40,082 nucleotides of DNA from SLAN01 sp964565375. Its GTDB lineage: Bacteria; Spirochaetota; Spirochaetia; DSM-27196; SKKC01. This document shows, in pieces, positions 23,952 through 31,952 of the stretch. The stretch is from NCBI GenBank assembly GCA_964565375.1, contig CAZMEV010000015.1, positions 1 to 40,082 on the forward strand, given 5' to 3'. Below the pieces are notes generated by a model that was not told the DNA's origin, ran no database searches, and saw only the letters and a list, made by a program, of their open reading frames with translations. Made by a program: the position numbers and the translations under genes. Numbering within the stretch: the first letter of the stretch is position 1; every line of letters starts with the position of its first letter.

Positions 23952-24788
23952 ATGGAACTGAAATATCTTAACGGACGTGTCGCAATGGTAACCGGAGGAG
24001 CTTCCGGAATGGGACGCGCAATGGCGCTCGCATTCGCTGAACACGGTGCGAACGTGGCGATAGGGTCACTTCTTTCGAAAAGCAATGCGAAAAATGCCGA
24101 AGGCGAACTGGTTAACCGCCCCGGTGAAGAAGAAATGCAGAAGACCAAGGCCGAAATAGAAGCCTTCGGCGTGAAGGCAATCGCCGTGGAGCTGGATGTC
24201 TGTGACGTCGATTCGGTGAGAAACTTCTACAAGGAAACGGTAGATGCGTTTGGTAAGGTCGATATTCTGGCAAACGCCGCCGGTATTACCGCCGAGCATC
24301 CCACCAGCGGACACAGCGACGACCTGTGGAACAAGGTTATGGACGTAAACATTAACGGCGTATTCCGCTGCACCCGGGAAGTACTTCCGGGCATGATGGA
24401 GCGTGGATGGGGTCGCATTATCAGCATTGCCTCCACCGCAGCAACTGTCGGCGCTCCGTGGTCACCGGCATACTGCGCCTCGAAGGCAGCGGTTACCGGC
24501 TTCACCCGCGCAGTTGCGCAGGAAGGCGCGCCGAATCTCGTAACCGCCAACACGATCAGCCCCGGCTGGGTCGAAACCACCTTCGGAACCGAATGGCTCT
24601 CCGACGTGGCCGAGAAGCAGATGAACAAGAAGGGTGACGAACTTATCGCCGAAGAGAAGGCGAACAACCCGCAGAAGCGCATGATTCAGCCGAAGGAAAT
24701 CGGTGCCCTCGCTGCATACCTGTGCCGCGATGAGGCAGTGGGCGTAACCGGGCAGGACCACATCGTCTCGGCCGGATCGCTGTGGTAA
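23952..24788 (+). CDS. SDR family NAD(P)-dependent oxidoreductase
   Basis: The protein has 278 residues of the classical short-chain dehydrogenase type. The cofactor loop VTGGASGMGRAMALAF, the NAAG motif (ILANAAGIT), the catalytic Ser in IISIASTAA and Tyr/Lys in AYCASKAAVTGF are all present. A polar insertion of about 30 residues (SLLSKSNAKNAEGELV...) follows the first Rossmann strand. The ATG has GGGAGAGG upstream. An aldehyde dehydrogenase begins 24 bp downstream on the same strand, so the pair may oxidise a polyol or hydroxy compound to an acid in two steps. The substrate is unknown. Confidence 0.9.
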   Translation: MELKYLNGRVAMVTGGASGMGRAMALAFAEHGANVAIGSLLSKSNAKNAEGELVNRPGEEEMQKTKAEIEAFGVKAIAVELDVCDVDSVRNFYKETVDAFGKVDILANAAGITAEHPTSGHSDDLWNKVMDVNINGVFRCTREVLPGMMERGWGRIISIASTAATVGAPWSPAYCASKAAVTGFTRAVAQEGAPNLVTANTISPGWVETTFGTEWLSDVAEKQMNKKGDELIAEEKANNPQKRMIQPKEIGALAAYLCRDEAVGVTGQDHIVSAGSLW

Positions 24789-24812
24789 TGGCGCTCTGCC
24801 AAGGAGAAGTCT

Positions 24813-26306
24813 ATGGATCTGAATAATCTCGGAAAAATGTATATCGATGGTCAGTGGGTCGAAGCCGCGTCCGGCAAGACCCGAACCATAATTTATCCCT
24901 ACGACAAACGGGAAATCGCAAAGGTCACCGACGGGGATGTCGACGACGCGCGAAAGGCGATTGCCGCCGCGCGTCGCGCCTTTGACGATCGAAAGAGCGA
25001 ATGGCGCACAATGAGCGGCGCAGACCGCGGACGTCTTGTCGGCAAGCTTGCCGACTTCATCGAGCGCGACCGCGAGGAGCTTGCCAAGCTCGAAAGCCTC
25101 GATACGGCCAAGACCTTCGAAGAAAGCAAGGTCGACATGGACGATATCGCCGGCATTTTCCGCTACTACGCGGGCCTCGCCGACAAGGACGCCGGTGAAA
25201 TGATTGACTCGCCGATTCCGAACACAACAAGCCGTGTGGTTCGCGAGCCGGTCGGAGTGTGCGGACAGATTTCTCCGTGGAACTATCCGCTGCTTCAGGC
25301 AAGCTGGAAAATGGCGCCGGCGCTCGCCGCAGGCAACACCATCGTCATGAAGCCGAGCGAGGACACGCCGCTGACCACGATCAAAGTGACCGAGCTTGCC
25401 GAAGAAGCCGGTTTCCCCAAAGGCGTGGTGAACCTCGTGCTCGGCCCGGGCGCCACCGTCGGTAACGAGCTTGCCGAAAGCCACGACGTCGACCTGATTT
25501 CGTTCACCGGTGGTATCGAAACCGGACGAAAGATCATGCAGGCGGCCAGCGGCAACGCGAAGAAGATCGCCTTTGAGCTCGGCGGCAAAAACCCGAATAT
25601 TGTGTTCGCCGACGCCGACTTCGACCTCGCCGTCGACTACGCGCTCAATGCCGTGTACTTCCACGCCGGACAGGTCTGCTCCGCCGGCGCACGGCTCCTT
25701 GTCGAAGAGTCGATCCACGACCGCCTCGTCGAGGAAGTCAAAAAGCGTGCGGAGCGAATCAAGCTCGGCGAAGCCTTCGACCCGACAACCGAGTGCGGCC
25801 CGCTTATTTCTGAAAAGCACCGCGCCAAGGTCGAATCCTACGTGGAAGGTGCGAAGAAGGAAGGCGCAAAGTGTATCTTAGGCGGTAAGCGACCGGATGA
25901 TCCCGAACTTCAGAAGGGCTTCTTCTACGAGCCGACTATCTTCGTCGACTGCACCAACGACATGAAAATTGTCCAGGAAGAGCACTTCGGTCCCGTTCTC
26001 ACGATCGAGAAGTTCAAGACCGAAGAGGAAGCGATTGATCGGGCCAACAGCACGACCTACGGCCTCTCGGGAGCGGTCTGGTCCAAGGATCAGAACAAAG
26101 CCGAGCGGGTCGCCGCCGCCCTTAGAATGGGAACGGTCTGGATTAACGACTTCAATATTTACTTCGCGCAGGCGCCGTGGGGTGGATACAAGCAGTCCGG
26201 CATCGGCCGCGAGCTCGGAAAACCGGGCCTCGAGGAATACACCGAGACCAAGCACATCTACCAGAACATTGCCACCGAGGCGCTGAACTGGTTCGGTGCA
26301 CAGTAA
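24813..26306 (+). CDS. NAD(P)-dependent aldehyde dehydrogenase
   Basis: The protein has 497 residues of the ALDH superfamily, closest in style to betaine-aldehyde or general aliphatic aldehyde dehydrogenases. Landmarks are the substrate channel motif SPWNYPLLQASWKMAPALAA, the cofactor region NTIVMKPSEDTPLT, the general base Glu255 in FELGGKNPNIVF and the nucleophile Cys289 in HAGQVCSAGARL. The end EYTETKHIYQNIA resembles tetrameric ALDHs. ATG 24813 has AAGGAG upstream. It forms a two-gene unit with the SDR and is followed by a strong terminator. Osmoprotectant (glycine betaine) synthesis is one possibility in a halophile, but it is not proven by the sequence. Confidence 0.93.
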   Translation: MDLNNLGKMYIDGQWVEAASGKTRTIIYPYDKREIAKVTDGDVDDARKAIAAARRAFDDRKSEWRTMSGADRGRLVGKLADFIERDREELAKLESLDTAKTFEESKVDMDDIAGIFRYYAGLADKDAGEMIDSPIPNTTSRVVREPVGVCGQISPWNYPLLQASWKMAPALAAGNTIVMKPSEDTPLTTIKVTELAEEAGFPKGVVNLVLGPGATVGNELAESHDVDLISFTGGIETGRKIMQAASGNAKKIAFELGGKNPNIVFADADFDLAVDYALNAVYFHAGQVCSAGARLLVEESIHDRLVEEVKKRAERIKLGEAFDPTTECGPLISEKHRAKVESYVEGAKKEGAKCILGGKRPDDPELQKGFFYEPTIFVDCTNDMKIVQEEHFGPVLTIEKFKTEEEAIDRANSTTYGLSGAVWSKDQNKAERVAAALRMGTVWINDFNIYFAQAPWGGYKQSGIGRELGKPGLEEYTETKHIYQNIATEALNWFGAQ

Positions 26307-26331
26307 GTAAGCGCACGTTCTACCGTGCAGG

Positions 26332-26367
26332 GCCCCGTCGCGGCATGTCCGTCGACGGGGCTTTTTT
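26332..26367 (+). terminator. Rho-independent terminator of the SDR-ALDH unit
   Basis: A 9-bp perfect stem GCCCCGTCG/CGACGGGGC (26332-26340 and 26353-26361) with a 12-base loop is followed by TTTTTT (26362-26367), 25 bases after the ALDH stop. Confidence 0.93.
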
Positions 26368-26441
26368 GTGGACAGCCGGGCCGTGGCTGATCCACCGATC
26401 ACAGACGGACCCATGGGGGCGGGCCAGTACTGGGCAGCCGC

Positions 26442-26957
26442 TCACAACCACGTATGCATTACGTAGGCATCCACGAATCCATGATCAGGATGCCGGAACA
26501 CTCCCGGCAGCGTTCCCACAATCGCAAACCCGTGTTTCCGCCACAGACGGACAGCCGCCGTATTCGTCGATACCACGAAGTTGTACTGCATCGCCCGGTA
26601 GCCTCTCTCCCGCGCAACTTCCTTCGAATGCTCGCACATCGCTGAAGCCACGCCCCGTCCTCGCGCATCCGGCGCCACCATATAGCCGCAATTGGCCACA
26701 TGATCGCCCTGCCCCACATAGTTGGGCTTGAGGTAGTACGATCCGGTAATCTGTTCCGCATTTGAAGAGTTCAGGTCGATGCTTACAAACACCTCCGGGT
26801 GCTCCTCCACCCAGAAGCGCCACGCATCCTCCCGCGAGACATCCGGCGGAACAAGATACGTATCCCCGCCGCGGAACACAGGTTTAACCACGCATCGCCA
26901 GAGTTCATCCCAGTCATCGGGACGATATGGCCGAATTGTTATCGTCTCAGCGCACAT
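26442..26957 (-). CDS. GNAT family N-acetyltransferase
   Basis: 171 residues with a complete GNAT fold: the N-terminal IRPYRPDDWDELWRC, the acetyl-CoA pyrophosphate loop VAPDARGRGVASAMCEHS (motif A, R-G-R-G-V-A) and the end motif WRKHGFAIVGTLPGVF followed by DAYVMH. The substrate is unknown. It is a single gene on the minus strand with its start 76 bp from the divergent DUF3108 gene. A TATAAT sits only 9 bases upstream of the ATG, so the message would be nearly leaderless. Confidence 0.9.
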   Translation of the reverse strand: MCAETITIRPYRPDDWDELWRCVVKPVFRGGDTYLVPPDVSREDAWRFWVEEHPEVFVSIDLNSSNAEQITGSYYLKPNYVGQGDHVANCGYMVAPDARGRGVASAMCEHSKEVARERGYRAMQYNFVVSTNTAAVRLWRKHGFAIVGTLPGVFRHPDHGFVDAYVMHTWL

Positions 26958-26966
26958 AATGGTACA

Positions 26967-26974
26967 ATTATAAT
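26967..26974. promoter_or_regulatory. Overlapping -10 boxes on both strands
   Basis: ATTATAAT gives a perfect TATAAT on the minus strand (26972-26967, towards the GNAT gene) and on the plus strand (26969-26974, towards the DUF3108 gene). Neither has a recognisable -35 at 16-18 bp. It could be a shared divergent promoter, but it may only reflect local AT-richness. Confidence 0.3.
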
Positions 26975-27033
26975 CGATCCATGGGGCGCGCGCCTCGGGT
27001 GATTGCCGTTGGCGGCGTCTCGCGAGGAAGCGT

Positions 27034-27849
27034 ATGCGCGGGCAGCGAGATTATCCGGCGATCCGAACCATCAACCTCATTACATCTTCTCTTCTTCTAC
27101 TTATCGCACACACGCTTGTGGCAGAAGAGACCCCACCGCCCTGCGAGCTGCCGGAGGCGGCCGATGAGCACATGGAATACCAGGTTTCCTATATGGGCAT
27201 TTCGATCGGCACGGTTGATCTCTACTATACCGATGAAGGCGACGGATGCGGATTGCTCATTATGGAGACATTTCCGGGCATCGGCTTTCTGCGCGCGTAC
27301 ACCGAGTATTTCGGATTGCTCGGCGAAGATGGATATATCCGCGAAGGGCACTTCTGGCAGGATGAAGATGACTACTGGGACTACCGAAGGCTCGAGCGCG
27401 ACCCTGAGAGCAATAACATCGTACGGACAACGTATACGGCCGACAGCAAGTTCGGTGCACTCGGGGAGCGTGAGGATATCAACCGGTCTTCTTATGACTC
27501 TCCCGGGCATAACGCAATTTCGCTTATCCCGGCAATTCGCCATGACGTTGCGGAACCCGGCGGCTCCGGAGTCCGGGAAACTGAATACCCGTTCTATTTC
27601 GACGGCAGGCGCAAGCACCTCCCGGTACTGTATCACGAAGGACGGGAGACCATTTCGGTTGAGGCCTTCGACAGCGAGCACGAGGTAGTGAACACCGAAA
27701 TAGATCTTGATTTCGAAGGTGTGTACGGATTGCGTGATGCGCTGAAGGTTCAATTTACCGCCGACAGGTTGGCGATCCCGGTCTACGCGGAGGCCAGGAT
27801 CGTAATCGGCCGCATACGGCTGGAGCTTACCGGTTACGGTCGCCCATAG
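27034..27849 (+). CDS. DUF3108 domain periplasmic protein
   Basis: 271 residues. A signal peptide (INLITSSLLLLIAHTLVAEE) is followed by one DUF3108 domain. The pattern matches the family: EYQVSYMGISIGTVDL near the start, an RAYTEYFGLLGEDGYI strand pair in the middle, and the YPFYFDGRRKHLPVLYHEGRE and VYGLRDALKVQF blocks late in the chain. The family is periplasmic or outer-membrane associated, with no established activity. GAGGAAG lies before ATG 27034. It is monocistronic between a divergent GNAT gene and a convergent amidohydrolase. Confidence 0.8.
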   Translation: MRGQRDYPAIRTINLITSSLLLLIAHTLVAEETPPPCELPEAADEHMEYQVSYMGISIGTVDLYYTDEGDGCGLLIMETFPGIGFLRAYTEYFGLLGEDGYIREGHFWQDEDDYWDYRRLERDPESNNIVRTTYTADSKFGALGEREDINRSSYDSPGHNAISLIPAIRHDVAEPGGSGVRETEYPFYFDGRRKHLPVLYHEGRETISVEAFDSEHEVVNTEIDLDFEGVYGLRDALKVQFTADRLAIPVYAEARIVIGRIRLELTGYGRP

Positions 27850-28056
27850 AACGCGTTCAGACGGCGATGTGCGTGGGAAGTGCTATGGGCGGGGTCCTGC
27901 CGCGCCGGGGATCGTGCTGTACCCGGCAGCGGGCGGGCCGTCTCCGGTCCGACCGCGGTATCGGCCGGACCGGATGGCCACGGGAAGGAATACAACCTCA
28001 GGCCGCCGGCCCGTCTGACGGGACCTCGCGAAATCCCGAGGCGGATAGTGCTTTGA
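27850..28056. other. Gene-free stretch between convergent genes
   Basis: This 207-bp GC-rich spacer separates the DUF3108 gene (plus) and the amidohydrolase (minus). I found only short inverted segments, such as CGGGA/TCCCG near 28020-28040, without a U-run. A 66-codon open frame here has no ribosome site and no recognisable features. Confidence 0.5.
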
Positions 28057-29364
28057 TCAGGTACTGAGAACGCGCTTTACCAGCTCCTTGTTCTTGTCAA
28101 ACACTTTTTCGTGGTCCACAGACGTATGATGTCCGCGCCGGATAACCACACGACCGTCGACAATCACGGTATCCACGTTACGCTCGGAAATCGAATACAG
28201 CAGATCAGCAGCCGGAGAAACGCCCGGTTGCATGCTGGCAGTGCTCGGCCGGACCATGACCAGGTCGGCAGGAGCGCCTTCACGAACCTCTCCATAACCG
28301 GGGAGCCCGAGCGCGCGACCTCCGGCGGTCATAAGCGGCAGAATGTTCTTCAGCGGACCTTCCTCCGGATTTCCGGTGGATGCTTTGGCAAGCAGGGCAG
28401 CCATTCGGGCCACCTCGAACAGGCCGAGCGAGTTGTTCGAAACCGCCCCGCCGCTTCCAAGCGCAATCTGGATCTTGTGTTTCAGCGCCCTCGGCAGGAA
28501 GTCGTTAATACGACCAAACTTCATGTAGCTTTTCGGGCAATGCGCAACCGTCGCTCCTTTCTCCTTAATAAGTTCCATGTCACTGTCGGTCGCGTAGTAG
28601 GCATGAGCAAGAATACTCCCGCCGGTCAGCACTCCGGTTTCTGCCAACACTTCAACCGGCGTTTTCCCACGTTCGGCAACCGAGCGATCAACCTGCTCCT
28701 GAGTCTGAGCCACATGCACGTGAGTGCGGACGCCGAGCCGCTGGGCCTCCTCGCCGACTTTGCGAAGGAAGTCGTCGGAGCACAAATGGGGGGAATGCGG
28801 CCCAAGTGAAACCGAAATCCGTCGTTCAACGTTGTGGAACTCGCGGGTGAAACCGAGAGCTTCTTCGTAGCGTCGTGTCCCACCATCTCCGGCGTCAAAC
28901 ACCGCCTCAGCAAGGTTCGCCCGCATGCCGGAGTTCGAAAACGCACGAAATGCGTGGTCCATATGGAAATAGTGGTCGGCAACGCACGTGACACCGTTCG
29001 TCAGCATTTCCAGCGCTCCGAGCATCGTTCCCCAGTAGACATCCTGCGGCGTCATGCGCTGCTCATAGGTACGGACGTGCTCGCGAAACCAGTCCTCCGG
29101 GATATGTTCGTCGAAAATTCCCCGGAAGGGAGTCATCGCTGTATGCGCGTGAAGATTTACCAGTCCGGGAATGACGTACGCGCCGGCAGCGTCAATAATC
29201 TCCTCGGTATCCGAAATAGCCCCACGGTGGCGACCACGACCGCCCCTGGCGCTGGCAACGCCGGTTCCAACCGAAACAATAGTCGGCCCATCAGTTGCAA
29301 TGTAGGAATCGGGGATCGCCCGACCTTCCGAGAGATTAATGACTGTAGCGTTGCGAATCAGCAT
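28057..29364 (-). CDS. Amidohydrolase family protein (TrzA/SsnA/MtaD-like), catalytic Asp replaced by Gly
   Basis: About 435 residues of the cytosine deaminase/ATZ/TRZ branch. The metal motif His72-x-His74 (GLVNLHAHTAMTP), SLGPHSPHLCS, THVHVAQTQEQVDRS and ILAHAYYATDSDMEL are present. In this branch the strand-8 motif is normally GTDGAASNN, where Asp is a metal ligand and catalytic base. Here it reads GSGGAVSNN, with Gly305 in place of Asp. Normal hydrolysis or deamination is therefore doubtful. The ATG at 29364 has AAGGAGG upstream. A longer in-frame start at 29406 overlaps that ribosome site. The gene is divergent from the sugar-transport operon and lies beside the 86-bp repeat, so shared control is possible. 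Confidence 0.87.
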   Translation of the reverse strand: MLIRNATVINLSEGRAIPDSYIATDGPTIVSVGTGVASARGGRGRHRGAISDTEEIIDAAGAYVIPGLVNLHAHTAMTPFRGIFDEHIPEDWFREHVRTYEQRMTPQDVYWGTMLGALEMLTNGVTCVADHYFHMDHAFRAFSNSGMRANLAEAVFDAGDGGTRRYEEALGFTREFHNVERRISVSLGPHSPHLCSDDFLRKVGEEAQRLGVRTHVHVAQTQEQVDRSVAERGKTPVEVLAETGVLTGGSILAHAYYATDSDMELIKEKGATVAHCPKSYMKFGRINDFLPRALKHKIQIALGSGGAVSNNSLGLFEVARMAALLAKASTGNPEEGPLKNILPLMTAGGRALGLPGYGEVREGAPADLVMVRPSTASMQPGVSPAADLLYSISERNVDTVIVDGRVVIRRGHHTSVDHEKVFDKNKELVKRVLST

Positions 29365-29413
29365 GTATGCATATCCTCCTTCATAGTGCTCACCAAACGG
29401 GTGCACCTGCCCC

Positions 29414-29499
29414 TAATAGTGATACGGTAAATCTCGCAGTGCAATGGTAAAAACATACTATCGTAGACACATTTGCTTCTGCAAAACCACAGAATTACA
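29414..29499. repeat. 86-bp regulatory repeat, copy 1
   Basis: This element starts TAATAGTGAT and ends in AGAATTACA. It matches 33941-34026 over 86 aligned bases without gaps; the last 39 bases (29461-29499) are identical in both copies and the first half is about two-thirds identical. The identical block contains TTTGC-TTCT-GCAAA, a small palindrome. A TTGCTT...TACAGA pair with 17-bp spacing at its end could be a promoter. Each copy precedes a sugar ABC importer, so it is probably a shared regulator-binding and promoter region. Confidence 0.75.
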
Positions 29500-29575
29500 G
29501 ATCATCACAAAAGGCACACACTCAAGGCGCGTGTAACGGTTTCGTGCGCCGAGGTAGCTGCTGGAAATTCAAACA

Positions 29576-29647
29576 TTGACCGGGGTGACGAGCGGTGGTA
29601 TTCTGGCGATCGTGATGTACACGAGTACATTCAGTGTCTCTCGTGTA
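29576..29647 (+). promoter_or_regulatory. Promoter and operator-like palindromes of sugar operon A
   Basis: The -35 TTGACC (29576-29581), a 17-bp spacer and the -10 TATTCT (29599-29604) form a good promoter. Just downstream lies ATGTAC-ACGA-GTACAT (29615-29630), a 16-bp palindrome with central CG, the style of LacI-family operators. A second inverted repeat, TACACGAG/CTCGTGTA (29618-29625 and 29640-29647), overlaps it and could fold in the leader RNA. The LacI-type gene at the end of this operon is the natural candidate to bind here. Confidence 0.55.
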
Positions 29648-29671
29648 TGTATACGATTAAAGGAGGATATT

Positions 29672-30949
29672 ATGTCCAACTATGTAAGGCGAGTTTTGTT
29701 GTCCATGCTCGCGCTTCTGATGGCGGGAAGCATGGTCTTCGCCGGTGGTCAGGCCGAAGAGGTTGACCCGGAAGAAGATGAGATAACGTTGAGTATATAC
29801 GTACGGTATCAGGACGAGGAGTCGAGAATTCCGTACGACTACGCCGAGGAGGCTCTGAGAGAGGAGTATCCGAACGTAACCCTCGAGCTCGTAGAGCAGG
29901 GACCGGAGCCGGGACAGGAACTGAGGACTATGGCGGCCTCGGATAACCTCCCGGACATTTACGACGCCCGCCTGGAAGTACTGGATGTCTTTATGGGTTC
30001 CGGTGATGCACTGGTTCTCAACGAATATGTGGAAGAACTCGGCTTCGAGGATAAGATGCTTCAAGGAGCAATGGATCTGCTGTATCACACCGACGGAAAC
30101 GCATACGCATTCCCATTCGTCGGTAACGAACTGGTTCTTCTCTACTATAACAAGGCGCTCTTTGAAGAGCACGGAGCACCAGTACCCGAGACGCTTGATG
30201 AACTCGCAGAGGCAGTCGAGATCTTCCGGGAGAACGATATCGTCCCCCTTTCCACATTCGCCAGTGAAGGCTGGAACACGATCGCGTTGTACGATAAGTT
30301 CGCCACCCGTTTCGATCACCGAGGTATCCTCGGACTCGATCAGGGAGAAACTGAAATCACCGATCCCGCCTACCTTCAGGCCGCTGAGGAGCTGTATGAC
30401 CTGGTCCAGGCCGGATTACTGCCGCGGGGGGCCACCGCGCTCGACTATGACTCGGCCGCTTCACTGTTCTATGAGGAACAGGCGGCAATGTTCATTAACG
30501 GGCATTGGGAAATCGCCGATTCAACCGAGCAACTCGGTGATGACGTAGATTGGATTCCGTTCCCTTATCACCCTGACTATGAAGAAAATCGCATGGCATT
30601 TTCAGGCGGAAGCGCTCTCGGTGGTTTTGCCGTATCCGGCAATACCGATTATCCGGAAATGGCCGCGCGGGTAGCAGCACTCTTCGCCGAGAAGTATGCA
30701 GAGGCCCGAGTCAAATTCCGCGGAAATCCTATTGTCGCACTTGACGTAGACGTTGAGCCCGAAGAGGAAATGCCACCGATGATGCAGAAACTCATGGACA
30801 CGCTTCCAGATATTACGAGCAATACCACCTTCGAGTGGGGTATGCAGAACGCCCGTGGTCAAGCCGCACTTGCAGACTCGACACAGGAATTGCTGACCGG
30901 CGACCTTGCCCCGGAAGAGTTCATTCGACAAATTGAAGGTGAATTCTGA
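29672..30949 (+). CDS. Sugar ABC transporter substrate-binding protein (operon A)
   Basis: 425 residues, extracellular solute-binding family 1. The signal peptide ends in SMVFAGGQ, a pattern common in spirochaetal binding proteins, and is followed by a very acidic mature N-terminus (EEVDPEEDEITL). CUT1-type features include NLPDIYDARLEV, YAFPFVGNELVLLYYNKALFEEHG, PVPETLDELAEAVEIF, FYEEQAAMFINGHWEI and the final PDITSNTTFEWGMQ. It should bind a sugar or oligosaccharide and deliver it to the two permeases downstream. ATG 29672 has AAAGGAGG upstream. A strong hairpin after the stop probably sets its level above that of the permeases. Confidence 0.93.
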   Translation: MSNYVRRVLLSMLALLMAGSMVFAGGQAEEVDPEEDEITLSIYVRYQDEESRIPYDYAEEALREEYPNVTLELVEQGPEPGQELRTMAASDNLPDIYDARLEVLDVFMGSGDALVLNEYVEELGFEDKMLQGAMDLLYHTDGNAYAFPFVGNELVLLYYNKALFEEHGAPVPETLDELAEAVEIFRENDIVPLSTFASEGWNTIALYDKFATRFDHRGILGLDQGETEITDPAYLQAAEELYDLVQAGLLPRGATALDYDSAASLFYEEQAAMFINGHWEIADSTEQLGDDVDWIPFPYHPDYEENRMAFSGGSALGGFAVSGNTDYPEMAARVAALFAEKYAEARVKFRGNPIVALDVDVEPEEEMPPMMQKLMDTLPDITSNTTFEWGMQNARGQAALADSTQELLTGDLAPEEFIRQIEGEF

Positions 30950-30984
30950 TTCAGTTGCTTCCGTTGTGACAGGATCTGAAAAAC

Positions 30985-31017
30985 GGTGGGGCCGGTCGGA
31001 TGGCCCCACCTGTTTCA
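30985..31017 (+). terminator. Hairpin between binding-protein and permease genes (attenuator-like)
   Basis: A 9-bp perfect GC-rich stem GGTGGGGCC/GGCCCCACC (30985-30993 and 31002-31010) with an 8-base loop is followed by TGTTTC. It lies 36 bases after the binding-protein stop. In importer operons such stems cause partial termination or protect the upstream message, giving more binding protein than permease. Confidence 0.65.
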
Positions 31018-31051
31018 CCCTCCCTCCTGACTTGTTATACGAGTAACGCAA

Positions 31052-31933
31052 ATGTCGAAAACTATTTTTCACAATCGAACGGCCGCAGCTGTGTTTGCCC
31101 TTCCGGCGATTACGGTTGTTGGCGTGGTAATTTTCTATCCGTTGCTGCAGGTATTCTGGTACGGATTCTTCGAATGGGATGGGATTGGAGACGCAACCTT
31201 TATCGGGCTCGATAACTATCGGCGAATGCTCGGCCACTCTCTGTTCTGGCGATCGTTCACCAATGGTTTTCGCGTTTTCGGGTTCGTGGTTCTCTATCAA
31301 ATCCCGATCGCTACAATTCTCGCCGCCGGGCTGACACAGAAGCGATTCGGCAGGGGATTTCTGCGACGCAGTTACTTCATTCCTGTCGTGCTGTCAGTGA
31401 CAGTTGTAAGCCAGCTCTGGATGAGCGTATACAACGCCGAATACGGTCTGTTAAATCAGTTCATAGAAAGACTCGGTTTCGACTGGTATCAGGAGTGGGT
31501 GTCTGACTCCAGTGCTGCCATATGGGCGGTAACTCTCACGAATGCATGGCATTACCTCGGAATTCACTTTGTGCTCATATATGCCGGAATACGATCGATC
31601 CCCAGCGACCTGTATGAATCTGCGATAATCGACGGTGCGACCGGCACGCAGCAGTTCTGGCGTATTACCGTACCTCTGCTTCAGGAGACATACCGGTTCT
31701 GCCTCATTTTCGCGGTCACAGGCGGTCTGCGCATGTTCGCCGAAAGCTTCATTATGACCGGCGGCGGGCCCGGGACCGCCTCGTACACCCTGACATTCCT
31801 GGTGTACCGATCCGCATTCCGGGTTAATGAGTACGGCTATGGAAACGCAGTAGCCGTCATCCTGGTATTGCAGGCACTGCTTTTCACGTACCTCATTATG
31901 AAGACGGTCGCACGAGAGCAGATCACGTACTGA
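31052..31933 (+). CDS. Sugar ABC transporter permease, MalF/UgpA type (operon A)
   Basis: 293 residues with six predicted membrane segments. The EAA loop YESAIIDGATGTQQFWRITVP near residue 190 is the contact site for the ATPase. The opening FALPAITVVGVVIFYPLLQVFWYGFFEWDG and the mid-segment FLRRSYFIPVVLSVTVVSQLW match the CUT1 MalF-like class. It pairs with the MalG-type permease 19 bp downstream. No ribosome site is obvious before ATG 31052. The operon has no ATPase gene. Confidence 0.94.
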   Translation: MSKTIFHNRTAAAVFALPAITVVGVVIFYPLLQVFWYGFFEWDGIGDATFIGLDNYRRMLGHSLFWRSFTNGFRVFGFVVLYQIPIATILAAGLTQKRFGRGFLRRSYFIPVVLSVTVVSQLWMSVYNAEYGLLNQFIERLGFDWYQEWVSDSSAAIWAVTLTNAWHYLGIHFVLIYAGIRSIPSDLYESAIIDGATGTQQFWRITVPLLQETYRFCLIFAVTGGLRMFAESFIMTGGGPGTASYTLTFLVYRSAFRVNEYGYGNAVAVILVLQALLFTYLIMKTVAREQITY

Positions 31934-31952
31934 GAAATAAGGAATCGATTCT

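Noticed and set aside
24462..25820. 452-codon open frame on the minus strand opposite the SDR and aldehyde dehydrogenase genes
   Set aside because: The sense genes have intact catalytic motifs. The antisense translation is biased and matches no family I know.
27867..28067. 66-codon open frame between the DUF3108 gene and the amidohydrolase
   Set aside because: No ribosome site, Arg/Gly-rich composition typical of GC-rich non-coding frames, and overlap with the amidohydrolase end.
29414..29499. 86-bp repeat as a mobile element such as a MITE
   Set aside because: No terminal inverted repeats or target-site duplications were found, similarity fades gradually on one side, and both copies sit at matching promoter positions.
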